Positions 17,739 through 27,600 of a stretch of DNA of 64,000 nt are shown here, piece after piece. Below the pieces are notes generated by a model. It saw only the letters and a program-made list of their open reading frames with translations, was not told the origin of the DNA and did no database searches. Every line of letters begins with the position of its first letter. Positions within the stretch are counted from its first letter, which is position 1. Both the position numbers and the translations under genes were made by a program. Source of the stretch: Algoriphagus iocasae (GTDB lineage: Bacteria; Bacteroidota; Bacteroidia; Cytophagales; Cyclobacteriaceae); the NCBI RefSeq assembly GCF_014206875.1, contig NZ_JACIJO010000006.1:62001-126000 (forward strand). The letters run 5' to 3'.

Positions 17739-19376
17739 ATGAAAGTCCGGATATTAGGTGCACTATTAGCTGTTTTTGTTTTTTGGGGCTGCAACCCTTC
17801 AGAAAAGCCAAGCTACAAATTTCAAATTTCAGATCTCGAACCTCAGTTGAGCAAACTTGCTTCGGATGAATTTATGGGAAGAATGCCATTCACCGAAGGT
17901 GAAAAAATCACAGTGGATTACTTGGAAAGTGAATTCAAGACCATGGGATTAGAACCCGGAAATGGTGATTCTTATTTTCAGGATGTATCCTTGGTTTCAA
18001 TAAAAACTATTCCTGCTGCAGAAATGACCGTAAGCTCAGGGAATGAGACAGTAAGTTTTGAAGGATTAAAAGACTATGTGCTTTGGACTCAGCGAACAGA
18101 CTCCTTGGTGAGTTTTGAAAATGCTGAAATGGTATTTGCAGGTTTTGGAATTGTCGCCCCGGAATATGGATGGGATGATTATAAAAACATAGATGTCAAT
18201 GGGAAAATAGTGGTGGTTTTAGTCAATGATCCCGGTTTTGGAACAGAAGATGAAGCCTTTTTTAAAGGGAATACCATGACTTATTATGGTCGCTGGACCT
18301 ACAAATATGAAGAGGCAATCCGTAAAGGAGCTTTGGGTTGCTTGATCGTTCATAATACTATTCCGGCGGGCTATGGATTTAATGTGGTGCAGGGAAAATG
18401 GAACTCTCCTATTTTATATCTGGATGGAAGAGGAGCAGACAATTATAAACCAGCATTTGAAGGTTGGGTGACTTTACCTACCGCAAACAAGCTTTTTGAA
18501 ATGTCTGGTCTCGACGGAAGAGAATTGCTTGCTAAAGCTAGAAAAGCTGACTTTCAGGCAATTCCGATGAACCTAAAAGCGAGTTCGTCAATGAATGTGG
18601 TTTCAGAATACAATGTTTCTAAAAATGTCATCGCCAAAGTTACTGGTTCTAGTAAGCCGGAAGAAGTGATTGTATATACGGCCCATTGGGATCATTTCGG
18701 AATTGGTGCTCCTGATGAAACTGGAGATAGTATTTACAATGGGGCATTAGATAATGCCTCGGGAACTGCGGCACTTTTAGCTTTGGCGAAAGCATTTAAA
18801 ACCGACCCTCAACCTAAAAGAACTGTTGTGTTTTTAGCTGTTACTGCGGAGGAACAGGGGTTATGGGGTTCCGCTTATTACGCCCAGCATCCGATTTACC
18901 CAAAAGAAAAGACCGTTGCCAACATCAATATGGATGGAATTAATCCTTATGGAAAGATGAAAGATGTTTCTTTGATTGGGATTGGTCAATCGGAGATGGA
19001 AGATTTATTGAATGTGGAGCTGGAAAAAGTAGGAAGATATTCAGCTCCGGATCCGACACCTTCTGCGGGTTATTATTTCAGATCAGACCATTTCAATTTT
19101 GCGAAGATCGGAGTGCCGGCTCTTTATTTCAGCAATGGTATTGATCATTTTGAAAAGGGAAAAGAATATGGAAAAGAAATGGAAGAAGAATATGTGCAGA
19201 AGTATTATCATAACCCATCCGATGAATATGACCCAACAAGATGGAATCTAGAAGGAGCCGTTGACGATGTTCAGCTTCTTTATGAGGTTGGAAAAAACTT
19301 GGCGAATTCGGATACTTGGCCGAAATGGAAACCAAATTCTGAATTCAGGGCAATCCGTGAAAGTTATATGAAATGA
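17739..19376 (+). CDS. M28 family zinc metallopeptidase, lipoprotein
   Basis: A 545-residue co-catalytic zinc aminopeptidase-type enzyme. The lipoprotein signal has its Cys at residue 18 (FWGC), placing it on an envelope membrane. A PA-like insert occupies about residues 125-250, before the peptidase domain (about 295-530). Zinc ligands and catalytic acids are in place: His316 (TAHWDHFG), Asp338 (GALDNASG), Glu371/Glu372 (TAEEQG), Asp399 (NMDG) and His451 (RSDHFNF). It would trim peptides in the periplasm. It is a single gene with its own terminator, shared with the convergent DinB gene. It is a complete member of the family, with length normal for PA-containing M28 proteins. Confidence 0.92.
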   Translation: MKVRILGALLAVFVFWGCNPSEKPSYKFQISDLEPQLSKLASDEFMGRMPFTEGEKITVDYLESEFKTMGLEPGNGDSYFQDVSLVSIKTIPAAEMTVSSGNETVSFEGLKDYVLWTQRTDSLVSFENAEMVFAGFGIVAPEYGWDDYKNIDVNGKIVVVLVNDPGFGTEDEAFFKGNTMTYYGRWTYKYEEAIRKGALGCLIVHNTIPAGYGFNVVQGKWNSPILYLDGRGADNYKPAFEGWVTLPTANKLFEMSGLDGRELLAKARKADFQAIPMNLKASSSMNVVSEYNVSKNVIAKVTGSSKPEEVIVYTAHWDHFGIGAPDETGDSIYNGALDNASGTAALLALAKAFKTDPQPKRTVVFLAVTAEEQGLWGSAYYAQHPIYPKEKTVANINMDGINPYGKMKDVSLIGIGQSEMEDLLNVELEKVGRYSAPDPTPSAGYYFRSDHFNFAKIGVPALYFSNGIDHFEKGKEYGKEMEEEYVQKYYHNPSDEYDPTRWNLEGAVDDVQLLYEVGKNLANSDTWPKWKPNSEFRAIRESYMK

Positions 19377-19378
19377 AT

Positions 19379-19401
19379 AAAGGCAGCGTTTAGCTGCCTT
19401 T
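19379..19401. terminator. Bidirectional hairpin terminator
   Basis: A perfect 9-bp stem (19379-19387 with 19393-19401) has a 5-base loop and AT-rich flanks. It lies between the convergent M28 and DinB genes and can serve both. Confidence 0.75.
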
Positions 19402-19407
19402 TATATT

Positions 19408-19974
19408 TTACTTCGGTAATCTCGAGCGGATCAGGGCAATTTGTCCCATATGGTTGGATTGATGCTCCATCACATGAAACCAAGCCCAATGGTTATTTGC
19501 TTTAGAATCCTTGATTTTAGATGCAAACCACTTGTCGTCTTTCTCTTTTAAAAGTTCTTTGGTATCGGCTCTCACTTGATCCCAGATTTCAAAATAGTAA
19601 GAAATAGGTTTGGCCTGAAAAGTCTCCCGGGCATTATCCCCCAGCATCAATCCGGTCATCCATTCTTTCTCTTCAGCTTCATTAAACTCCCGATTTTCAA
19701 ATGTGTAAACCTGGTAAAACTTCTCAGTGGCAGCTAAGTGCATAATTATCGCCCCGATTCTATTTGCCTGATCATCTAGCAGGAAATCAACCTGTTCTTG
19801 GTTCATGCTCATCGTCAACCGATGGATTCTACCTTTGATATCGTCCAGCATGGCTACCATATTGCCTATGTCCTGAGAATATCCCTTAGGGGGTTCAATC
19901 TGCTGTGCTAAAACTTTTACTTGGAAAAAAAGTAAAGCTGAAATAGCAATTGTAAAAAACTTGATTGTTTTCAT
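19408..19974 (-). CDS. DinB-like protein with a signal peptide
   Basis: A 188-residue four-helix DinB/YfiT-type protein. Putative metal-binding histidines are in IMHLAATE (about residue 78) and HVMEHQSNHMGQI near the C-terminus. Unlike most DinB-fold proteins, which are cytoplasmic thiol- or metal-dependent enzymes, this one starts with a clear signal peptide (cleavage after LAQ, residue 23), so it should act in the periplasm. It ends the minus-strand cluster DUF4153-VOC-DinB, 17 bases downstream of the VOC gene. Function and substrate are unknown. Confidence 0.82.
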   Translation of the reverse strand: MKTIKFFTIAISALLFFQVKVLAQQIEPPKGYSQDIGNMVAMLDDIKGRIHRLTMSMNQEQVDFLLDDQANRIGAIIMHLAATEKFYQVYTFENREFNEAEEKEWMTGLMLGDNARETFQAKPISYYFEIWDQVRADTKELLKEKDDKWFASKIKDSKANNHWAWFHVMEHQSNHMGQIALIRSRLPK

Positions 19975-19991
19975 TTTAAATGGTTTAAAGT

Positions 19992-20375
19992 TTAAATAGT
20001 GAGTTCAATTGAATTGCCTTCTGGATCCAATATAACGCTTTCAAAGTACCCATCGCCAGTTGTTCTAGGTTCACCGATAATTTGAATTCCCGCCTTGCGG
20101 AAAGTTTCAGTGAGGTGGAGGACATTTTCCTTACTACCTGTGGAGATAGCTATGTGAGTAAAACCAAAGAGATTATTTTTTTCAGAATGATTTAGTAATC
20201 CCGGTTTATGCATTAATTCGATTCGGGCACCTGACTCGAAAGAAAGGAAATAGGAGGTGAAGTTTTTGATTGGGTTATGATATTTTTCTCCAGAGGAAAG
20301 ATTAAAATAATGACAATAGAAATCTTTCATCATTTCTAAGTCTTCTACCCAGAGTGCCAAATGTTCTATTTTCAT
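19992..20375 (-). CDS. VOC family (glyoxalase-like) protein
   Basis: A 127-residue single-module vicinal-oxygen-chelate protein made of two beta-alpha-beta-beta-beta units. Putative metal ligands are His5 (IEHLALWV), a His in GFTHIAIST (about residue 75) and Glu in GNSIELTI at the C-terminus. The family includes glyoxalase I, dioxygenases and antibiotic-binding proteins, and the sequence does not choose among them. It begins one base after the stop of the DUF4153 gene, so the two are almost certainly co-transcribed. It has no signal peptide and is presumably cytoplasmic. Confidence 0.85.
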   Translation of the reverse strand: MKIEHLALWVEDLEMMKDFYCHYFNLSSGEKYHNPIKNFTSYFLSFESGARIELMHKPGLLNHSEKNNLFGFTHIAISTGSKENVLHLTETFRKAGIQIIGEPRTTGDGYFESVILDPEGNSIELTI

Positions 20376-20376
20376 T

Positions 20377-22263
20377 TTAGTTTTTTTTGCCGATTAAAAT
20401 GACTCCTGAAAACTGATCTACTTTTCCATTTTCGCCTCCATTGTTGTTTAAAGAATGAAAAATGATCCTCAGTTGAACTGATTCATCACTATAATTGAAG
20501 GAAACTTCTTTTTCTGACAATTCCCCAACATGGCCAGAACCGAATTTATTTTTCAAATCATCTGAGAAAGATGCAAGGTCTAATTGCACCGAACTATTTT
20601 CTAAACTGAAATATAACTGTTGTGTTTCCGGATCAAAGTCCATATCAGCCTCCACACCTGCTGGAAGAGTCCATTGATGTTTGTAGTTGCCTTCATTTGA
20701 ATAAAAGTTGAATTCATAATCAAATCCGGTTATGATACGAATACTTTCTTGTTCTATAGCATAAGAGAAATATTTATCTGAAGGGTAATCCTGACCAATC
20801 AAATAGTCAGGAATAAATTTTAATCCCATTGACTCGATGACAAACTGACTATAGTCTATATAAAAATAAATCCTATTTTTTTCTGAAGCTTTCCTATATA
20901 GTGCTGATAAATCCTGCTCAAACCAGTCCAATACCGCCTCTAAACCATGATAGTCTTCCAAGTATTGGACGATGGAGTTGACTTCATCCAATGCTTCTGC
21001 ATCCAACTGATTTGTGCTTTTAGAACCTATCGCTTCAAATTTATTTACTTCTGTAACTTCCCATTTTACTTCCCTTTGGATCTTACCATCTCTTAGAATG
21101 TTTTCCTCCTGAAGAATATTTTCCAAGCGATCCAGCTGATTATATTCACTTAGGTTGAACATGCTCCAAGGACCAAATGCCCCGAAAATCATAAAAGCAG
21201 CGAGCGAAATAGGAATTGTTTTGATTTTGGCTTTTCCAAAAATGAAATAAAGTGCAATAAATGTGAGCCAAATGCCCATTAATAAAATAATGTACCGATT
21301 GACCGTCAATCCATATTCCTGAACGCGTATTCCGATTGCCAGAAAAAGTAAAACTATCAGCGGGAATAATAAAAAATAGAATGCTCGGTAAAATGTTTTG
21401 ATCCAGGAACTTTCCTTCAGATCTCGTATAGGAAATAACAGGAGATAAGTAAAAATGCCCAAAACGGAAATTGCAATAATCATGTAGCTCACGATACCTT
21501 TTGGCCAATCCCAAGTCAAGATGATTTTTCCTCCATAAAAGTAGAGGATGGTCAAGTAAACTAGTAAAAGAGGAATTAGGATAAATTGTGTAAAGACCTT
21601 CAGTCCTTTTGGATAGCTTTCAGGTGAAATGATTTTTTCTTGATTTTTTGGAATCCCAGCCAAGAAAAACCAAGTGTTGAACAATCCCATGACCAGAATA
21701 AAGATTTGAAAATAAGTTTCGGGTTCAATTTTAAGTGAGAAAAGTAAATGGATGGCACCTAATGCCAGGGAAATGCCGGTATAAAGTACAATTGAATACA
21801 AAGCCCCAAGAGCGATTCTGAGAAAGAGACTTTCATTGAACTTCCAAAAAGCATGGTCTTCTTTTTCTTTCAAATAGCCGACAAATGCAACTAGCAGATG
21901 CGTTGTGAGATTATATACCAGATACCGAATGTATGGGACCCTTGTAGTAGTAAAAGTGTTTTCTCGTGGGAATGATAAAAATATGATTATCAGAATAATA
22001 AGAGCTATGACCCATCCTATTTTTTGATGGGTTGGCTTGAGTTTTTTCTTTTCAGAATAGATGTCTATACAGAAAAATAAAGGAATGCCCAGTGCAAAGG
22101 CTAGCAGTAAATTGACTAATTCCAGGTTTTGTTGGAATTGGTCTATCTCTATGAGATAAATAAATAAAAATGAACCGAATCCAGCAGAAACTAAACTTAA
22201 AGGGAATCTATTGATCGCTGTGACAGCATCATTTTGGAGTTGGCTTAACGAAGGGAATTTCAT
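20377..22263 (-). CDS. DUF4153 domain multi-pass membrane protein
   Basis: A 628-residue protein whose first 370 residues contain roughly eleven hydrophobic segments (for example LVSAGFGSFLFIYLI and VIALIILIIIFLSF), followed by a soluble C-terminal half of about 250 residues. This matches the DUF4153 architecture, whose function is not established. The C-terminal part contains no motif I recognise. It is the first gene of the group DUF4153-VOC-DinB, 93 bases downstream of tamL on the same strand, and may be read from the tamB-tamL transcript. Confidence 0.8.
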   Translation of the reverse strand: MKFPSLSQLQNDAVTAINRFPLSLVSAGFGSFLFIYLIEIDQFQQNLELVNLLLAFALGIPLFFCIDIYSEKKKLKPTHQKIGWVIALIILIIIFLSFPRENTFTTTRVPYIRYLVYNLTTHLLVAFVGYLKEKEDHAFWKFNESLFLRIALGALYSIVLYTGISLALGAIHLLFSLKIEPETYFQIFILVMGLFNTWFFLAGIPKNQEKIISPESYPKGLKVFTQFILIPLLLVYLTILYFYGGKIILTWDWPKGIVSYMIIAISVLGIFTYLLLFPIRDLKESSWIKTFYRAFYFLLFPLIVLLFLAIGIRVQEYGLTVNRYIILLMGIWLTFIALYFIFGKAKIKTIPISLAAFMIFGAFGPWSMFNLSEYNQLDRLENILQEENILRDGKIQREVKWEVTEVNKFEAIGSKSTNQLDAEALDEVNSIVQYLEDYHGLEAVLDWFEQDLSALYRKASEKNRIYFYIDYSQFVIESMGLKFIPDYLIGQDYPSDKYFSYAIEQESIRIITGFDYEFNFYSNEGNYKHQWTLPAGVEADMDFDPETQQLYFSLENSSVQLDLASFSDDLKNKFGSGHVGELSEKEVSFNYSDESVQLRIIFHSLNNNGGENGKVDQFSGVILIGKKN

Positions 22264-22356
22264 TTGGGCTAGATTTATTAGAAAAATAGTTTATTCCTTC
22301 TGCCAGAAAAAGGAAAACGATTCAATCTTTATTAATTGATGTTAAGCCAGTATTAT

Positions 22357-24645
22357 TTAGAATGGATAACCGATCGCAAAATTGAAAATCAGGTTTTCTC
22401 TTCTCCAGGTTTTACTACCGATATCAAAGTTATTGCCCCAGCGAGATCTTTCATCTCCATAAGGTACGCGGAGTGGTGTGGCCAAATCAAATCGAATCAC
22501 AAAAAATTGGATATCCACCCTTAATCCAAAACCTGTACCTACCGCAATTTCTTTCCACCAGTTGGAGCTGAATTTACCACCCGGCAGAGCCTCATTTTCA
22601 TTCATCAGCCAGATGTTTCCCGCATCCATAAATAATGCTCCTTTCAGAAAAGAAACAATAGGGAAACGATACTCGATGTTACCTTCTAATCGGATATCTC
22701 CGGATTGGTCAAAATAAGAATTATTATCAAAAGCTTCTGGCCTATAACTTCCCGGACCGATCGATCGAATTCTAAATGCTCTAATGCTATTTGGGCCGCC
22801 AGAGAAATATTGCTTGGCATATGGAAGTGATGAAGAATTGCCAAAAGGTGCACCCAGACCTGCAAATAATCTCGTTGCAATGGTCTGTGTTTTGGTGAAA
22901 TTAAAGTGATATCTCAGGTCCAGATCTACTTTGCCATATTGGGCATATTCCAATCCGAATACCTTTCCATCATCTTTGCCAGATATTTTTTCTATGGCAT
23001 TTATAGTGTTTCCTGCAAAATCAAGCCCGAGGCCGAAAAAGTATCCATGTTCGCGGAATCGATCATTCAGTTTATTGTAATTAAAAGTGTAATTGATACC
23101 AGCAATAAATGTCTGTTCGAAACTTCTTTTTAGGAAAGGGTTGCTGTTCAAAATTTCATCAAACTCTGGAGAGGATTTCGAAAGATTGATGATACTGATG
23201 CTAATAGGATTGAGTTCATGGTATGCATAGGTATTGGCATTCCAGAAGTAGCCATAGGAGGTCGAATAGGAATTGAGTCTATAAAGTCCTCCTCGACTGA
23301 GATATTCTGTACCAAGACTAATTTTTGTTTTTGGTACGGAATAGCTGAATTTTTCTTTGATAGGAACGAAAAATATGACTCTTGGGAAAATTAAATCACC
23401 TCTTAGACCCAGTTCCAAAGAGTGTAAATTAGATCGATCTCCGCCCGCGATTTGAAATTCATATCCTATTTTTCCCGATAGGTTAAAGGTCTCTCCGCCA
23501 TTAAACAGATTTCTGTTTCTATAAACTAGATTCAAAGCTGGGCCTGCAAAATTATTGGATTTAGAAACACCCAATAATTCTGCTCTGACGGATCGCTTAG
23601 TCATAGGGGAGAGGTAGAAATTGGCGGCTAAATGGCCAATAGAATCTTTCTTTTTTAACTCCTCATATCGAAGGTTTACGAATTTATAATTACCAATAGA
23701 GCTTAAGCGGTTGCTGGATAATTTTGATTTGTTTGGATCATAATATGCTCCTTTTTCAATCAAGATGTAATCTTTTAGCAACCTCGGTTTGAATACCAGA
23801 TTCCCTTGAATGAAATCTTTTCCATCCAGGGAAACAGTATCCAACTTTTCAGCACTTTCATTTAATGAGTAATTTGGGAATACCTGGATTCGATCCACTC
23901 GGTAGGGTAGAAGTCCATTTTCAGGCACTTCCTTTTTCAGTCTTAGGTATAAATTAAACTGTCTGGATGAATCTGAAATATTAGTGTCTGCTTCAAAAAT
24001 GAGGTAATCATTATTAAAGTTATAGTAGCCTTTTTGCTTTAATCCTTCGTCCAATCGCTCTCTCTCTAGGTTCAAGGCATTTAAATCAAAACGACTTCCG
24101 GATTTTAATTCTGTCTCCGGTAATAGACTTTGGATGTCATGCTCGATTTGTAAGGAATCTCTATCCAAAATAAAGTCTTTTAACAGATAAGGGTGGGAAA
24201 CAGTGGTAGAATAGGTGACTTCAGCAAATTTCTTCCCTCTGGTTTCCTCAGAAGTTGCAGTTCCATAGAAAAAACCTCTGTTTTCCAGCCTGTTCAAAAT
24301 CAACTCTTCTGTTCGGGAAGGATTTACCTGACTCATGTAAACAGGCTCTTCACCGAATTTCTTATTCATAAATCGAATAATAAACCCAGGTTTATCTTTC
24401 TGACTTTTGTAATAAGACCAAAGTCCGACATACATTCCCAGAAATTTTGAATTGGGCTCTGGTCTTAAAAGTCCATTCAACTCCTCTTCCACACTCTTGA
24501 AATCTTCGATGTCGTCTGGTTTTTCTATTTCCAGAGTTGCACCGGTATACAGCAGTTCATTTTCAGGGATGAACTTTTTGATCTGGCATCCGCTCAGCCA
24601 AATCAATAATCCTATGCAGAAAATGATGCTTTGTTTAATTTTCAT
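22357..24645 (-). CDS. tamL: BamA/TamA-family outer-membrane lipoprotein (TamL)
   Basis: A 762-residue Omp85-superfamily protein: POTRA-like repeats in the first 350 residues and a 16-strand-type barrel in the second half (GGPNSIRAFRIRSIGPGS carries the conserved loop-6 RxxR-like region; the barrel ends FNFAIGYPF). The N-terminus is a lipoprotein signal with Cys20 (WLSGC), the feature that separates Bacteroidota TamL from proteobacterial TamA. Its start overlaps the 3' end of tamB by 11 bases, which strongly supports a TamL-TamB pair for outer-membrane protein or lipid trafficking. Confidence 0.88.
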   Translation of the reverse strand: MKIKQSIIFCIGLLIWLSGCQIKKFIPENELLYTGATLEIEKPDDIEDFKSVEEELNGLLRPEPNSKFLGMYVGLWSYYKSQKDKPGFIIRFMNKKFGEEPVYMSQVNPSRTEELILNRLENRGFFYGTATSEETRGKKFAEVTYSTTVSHPYLLKDFILDRDSLQIEHDIQSLLPETELKSGSRFDLNALNLERERLDEGLKQKGYYNFNNDYLIFEADTNISDSSRQFNLYLRLKKEVPENGLLPYRVDRIQVFPNYSLNESAEKLDTVSLDGKDFIQGNLVFKPRLLKDYILIEKGAYYDPNKSKLSSNRLSSIGNYKFVNLRYEELKKKDSIGHLAANFYLSPMTKRSVRAELLGVSKSNNFAGPALNLVYRNRNLFNGGETFNLSGKIGYEFQIAGGDRSNLHSLELGLRGDLIFPRVIFFVPIKEKFSYSVPKTKISLGTEYLSRGGLYRLNSYSTSYGYFWNANTYAYHELNPISISIINLSKSSPEFDEILNSNPFLKRSFEQTFIAGINYTFNYNKLNDRFREHGYFFGLGLDFAGNTINAIEKISGKDDGKVFGLEYAQYGKVDLDLRYHFNFTKTQTIATRLFAGLGAPFGNSSSLPYAKQYFSGGPNSIRAFRIRSIGPGSYRPEAFDNNSYFDQSGDIRLEGNIEYRFPIVSFLKGALFMDAGNIWLMNENEALPGGKFSSNWWKEIAVGTGFGLRVDIQFFVIRFDLATPLRVPYGDERSRWGNNFDIGSKTWRRENLIFNFAIGYPF

Positions 24646-27600
24646 TTTCCTCCTTTTTTTCTTGCTTTTCTTTCAGTTCATCAATCGGATTTGTCTTCTG
24701 TTCATCTTGAACAGGTGCTTTCCAAATCTCATTGAATTCATTAAACTCACGATTGAAAATTAAACCGGCTCCAGTGACCACTAGTTGACCATCGATGATA
24801 CTTTCGAATTGATTTTTTCTGAATGCCCTGATCCTCCATCTTCCATCCTCGGTCAGCATATATTCAAAACTGATATTTGCCAAAATTGAGTTGGCTTGCT
24901 CGGGATTTTGAGGGCTACCTTCGAGATCTACCTGACTTCCTACCTGCACGATAAGTCTATCGTCAAATAAACTTTGCTGAGCATTGATGTTCAAATCGGT
25001 TCGGTATTGACTACTACCTGATTGATAATCTTCGTAGGAGTTTACATCAAATCCAACTTGGAAACCGCTGTCACCAAATAATTTATTTGAGAGGGCATTC
25101 ATTTGATCTGAAAGAACCTGGCTGGCACTATTTCTCGCGATACTTTCTGCACCTCCATTGGATCCATCACTTCCCTGAGAAGGGAAGAATCGGTTCAATA
25201 CGAGAAGTGAAAACACCTGCTTGTTTAACTCATCCTCCTGTTCGTTCACTTGAAGCACTTGAGAATATACATTACCTCCAAAAGCATTTCGCTCGTTTTC
25301 CGGCATATCAAGCGTAAAGGAAATTTCAGGTTTTAATAACTCACCGGCTACGTTTAGGTATACTAAAAATGGAAGCCTTCTTTTGTATTGAGATTTGGTT
25401 TCCTGATTACTGCCTGTCAACTGTGAAGTCATCAATTCTGTGGCAGAAGTTTCCACTTTATAGATCGCTCTTATGTCCATCGTTGCATCCATCGGATCGC
25501 CATTCCAGGTGATTCTACTTCCCGGATCAATCAGGAATTTCTTACTGATCAGATTATACAAAGACATCTCATAGTGTCCATCGGAAATTTCATAATCTCC
25601 GCTCAAGGTTATTCTTCCATTTGGATTGATGTCCATCTGTAAGTTGGCCTCTCCGGAAATCAATAAATTGTCACCGGTTTTTGGATCTATAACTACTGTG
25701 AATTTTGCTTTGGGATCAGCAGTCAGCATTGCCTGAATGTCGTATCCGGAAAATGCGGAAGTAGTTTCTTCCACTTGGGCTGTCAATATGTCGTCGGGAT
25801 TTTCTTTGTTGACAAAAAGGACGACCCCGTCTCTTTCTACAAGATCCAATTGGGATTCAGGAATGATTAGGGTTAAATCTGTATTTTCTTTGATGTTGAG
25901 ATTTGCTTTGACCACAGGAAGGATTAAATCACCGGTGATTTTGACATCCGCATCGATGGTCCCTTTTCCATAAATCAACTCGTTTTCTTCATCTGTGGAA
26001 TTGACCACCATGAAGTTCTTGGCATTGAGTTGTAGGTCAAAAGCAGGATTAGTCAAGTCTTCAGTAGTGATCTTGCCATCAATGGTGAAAGTATTGTTAT
26101 CAGCATCTCGGACGGTGAATTGATTCAGGTAAATCCCGTCATTATCAACAGATAATTTCTCATCAGAAAGCAGGTATTTAGTGCTTAGCTGTGCAGGTAC
26201 AAATGCTGCATCATGAAATTGGAATTCTCCCTGGTATTGAGGTTCTGCTGTGGTACCACTTGCTTTTATTTTGCCTTCTAGATAACCGGAAGTATTTAGA
26301 ATTTGATCTTGGGAAAGTGCGGCGATTTTTGTCATTTCCGCTTTGATCAGATTGATGTCAATATCAAAGTCTCCTCCGGACTCGTTTGCGGAAAATTCAC
26401 CATCAACATCCAAATCTATCCCGTCATCTCTTAACTCAAGTGCGAGAATGTAATTGCTTAGACTCTTTGCTGTCGCCTTTAAATTTAAATTTCCAAGAGG
26501 TACTCCCACAGCTTTTAAACTATCGATTTTCAATTCTCCCATCAGGCCAATCGCATCAAACGGATTCTCTACAACCAATTGTCCTTCTAATTTTCCCCCG
26601 GCAATAATCTCTTCAGGATTCAACAAGCTGGTGATGGTCGATAGCCTAAAATTCTTGAAAAGCAGGGCAATGTTTTCGTCAGTATATCCTTCGATATTCC
26701 GTTCAATCGTTAACTGTTGAGTGTTTTGGGTAAAATTGAAATCCTGAAAATCCAGGTATTTGTCTGCGTAAAGCACCTGATTTGTTTCTGGGATATTCCA
26801 ATTGGCTTTTTTAAGGACTAAATCTTTTGGATCAATGTGGACACTGACAGTATCACCAGTCAATCCAATGTCTGATGCGACATGAAATAGTAAAGAATCT
26901 TTTTCGTATGAACTGAAATCAAAATAGATTCTTGAGTCCTTCATTTCTCCATTTAGGAGCGTTTTATCCATCTGTAAAGGTCCGGATCGCAATGCCATAA
27001 AGCCAAAATCCAAACTTAAGCTATCGTGATTGGAGATCATATCCAGGCCAAGGCTGTCGATTTCCGTCCCCGAATAATTGATGTATGGGAAATCAATCGT
27101 TGCTGCTAAAGAATCTATGTCTTGAAAATATGCGAGTTGGATGCTGCCGGAATCCAGCTGCTCCAGTCCCTGAAGTAAAAATTCATTTAAAATAGGATCT
27201 TCATAAATGGAGAAATCCATTTGCATCACAATGCTGCTATCCAAAGGAATATTAGTGGAATCTCGCTGCCCTAAATAATGTAAAAAGTGGTTTTCTAGAG
27301 CTTGTGCCAAAGCGGCAGGATTGGTATTGGTATTTAAATAGCCATCTGCGATTTTACTCGATATGGAGAAACTCGTCGAGTCGGGACTAACCATCGCCTG
27401 AATGTCTGCTTGACCTAAAGGGAATGTGTTTTTATCATAGAGGATTAATCCATCATACAATTTAGTAGTGACTTTAAAGTCCTCAAGATTTCCTTCGAAA
27501 TCAACATCCAATTTTAATCTTGCCCTTGATTCTTTTCCGGATAATCCGAGTTCTTGAAAATCCACTCCTTTGAGATCAAGACTTGCGCTGATTTTGGAAT

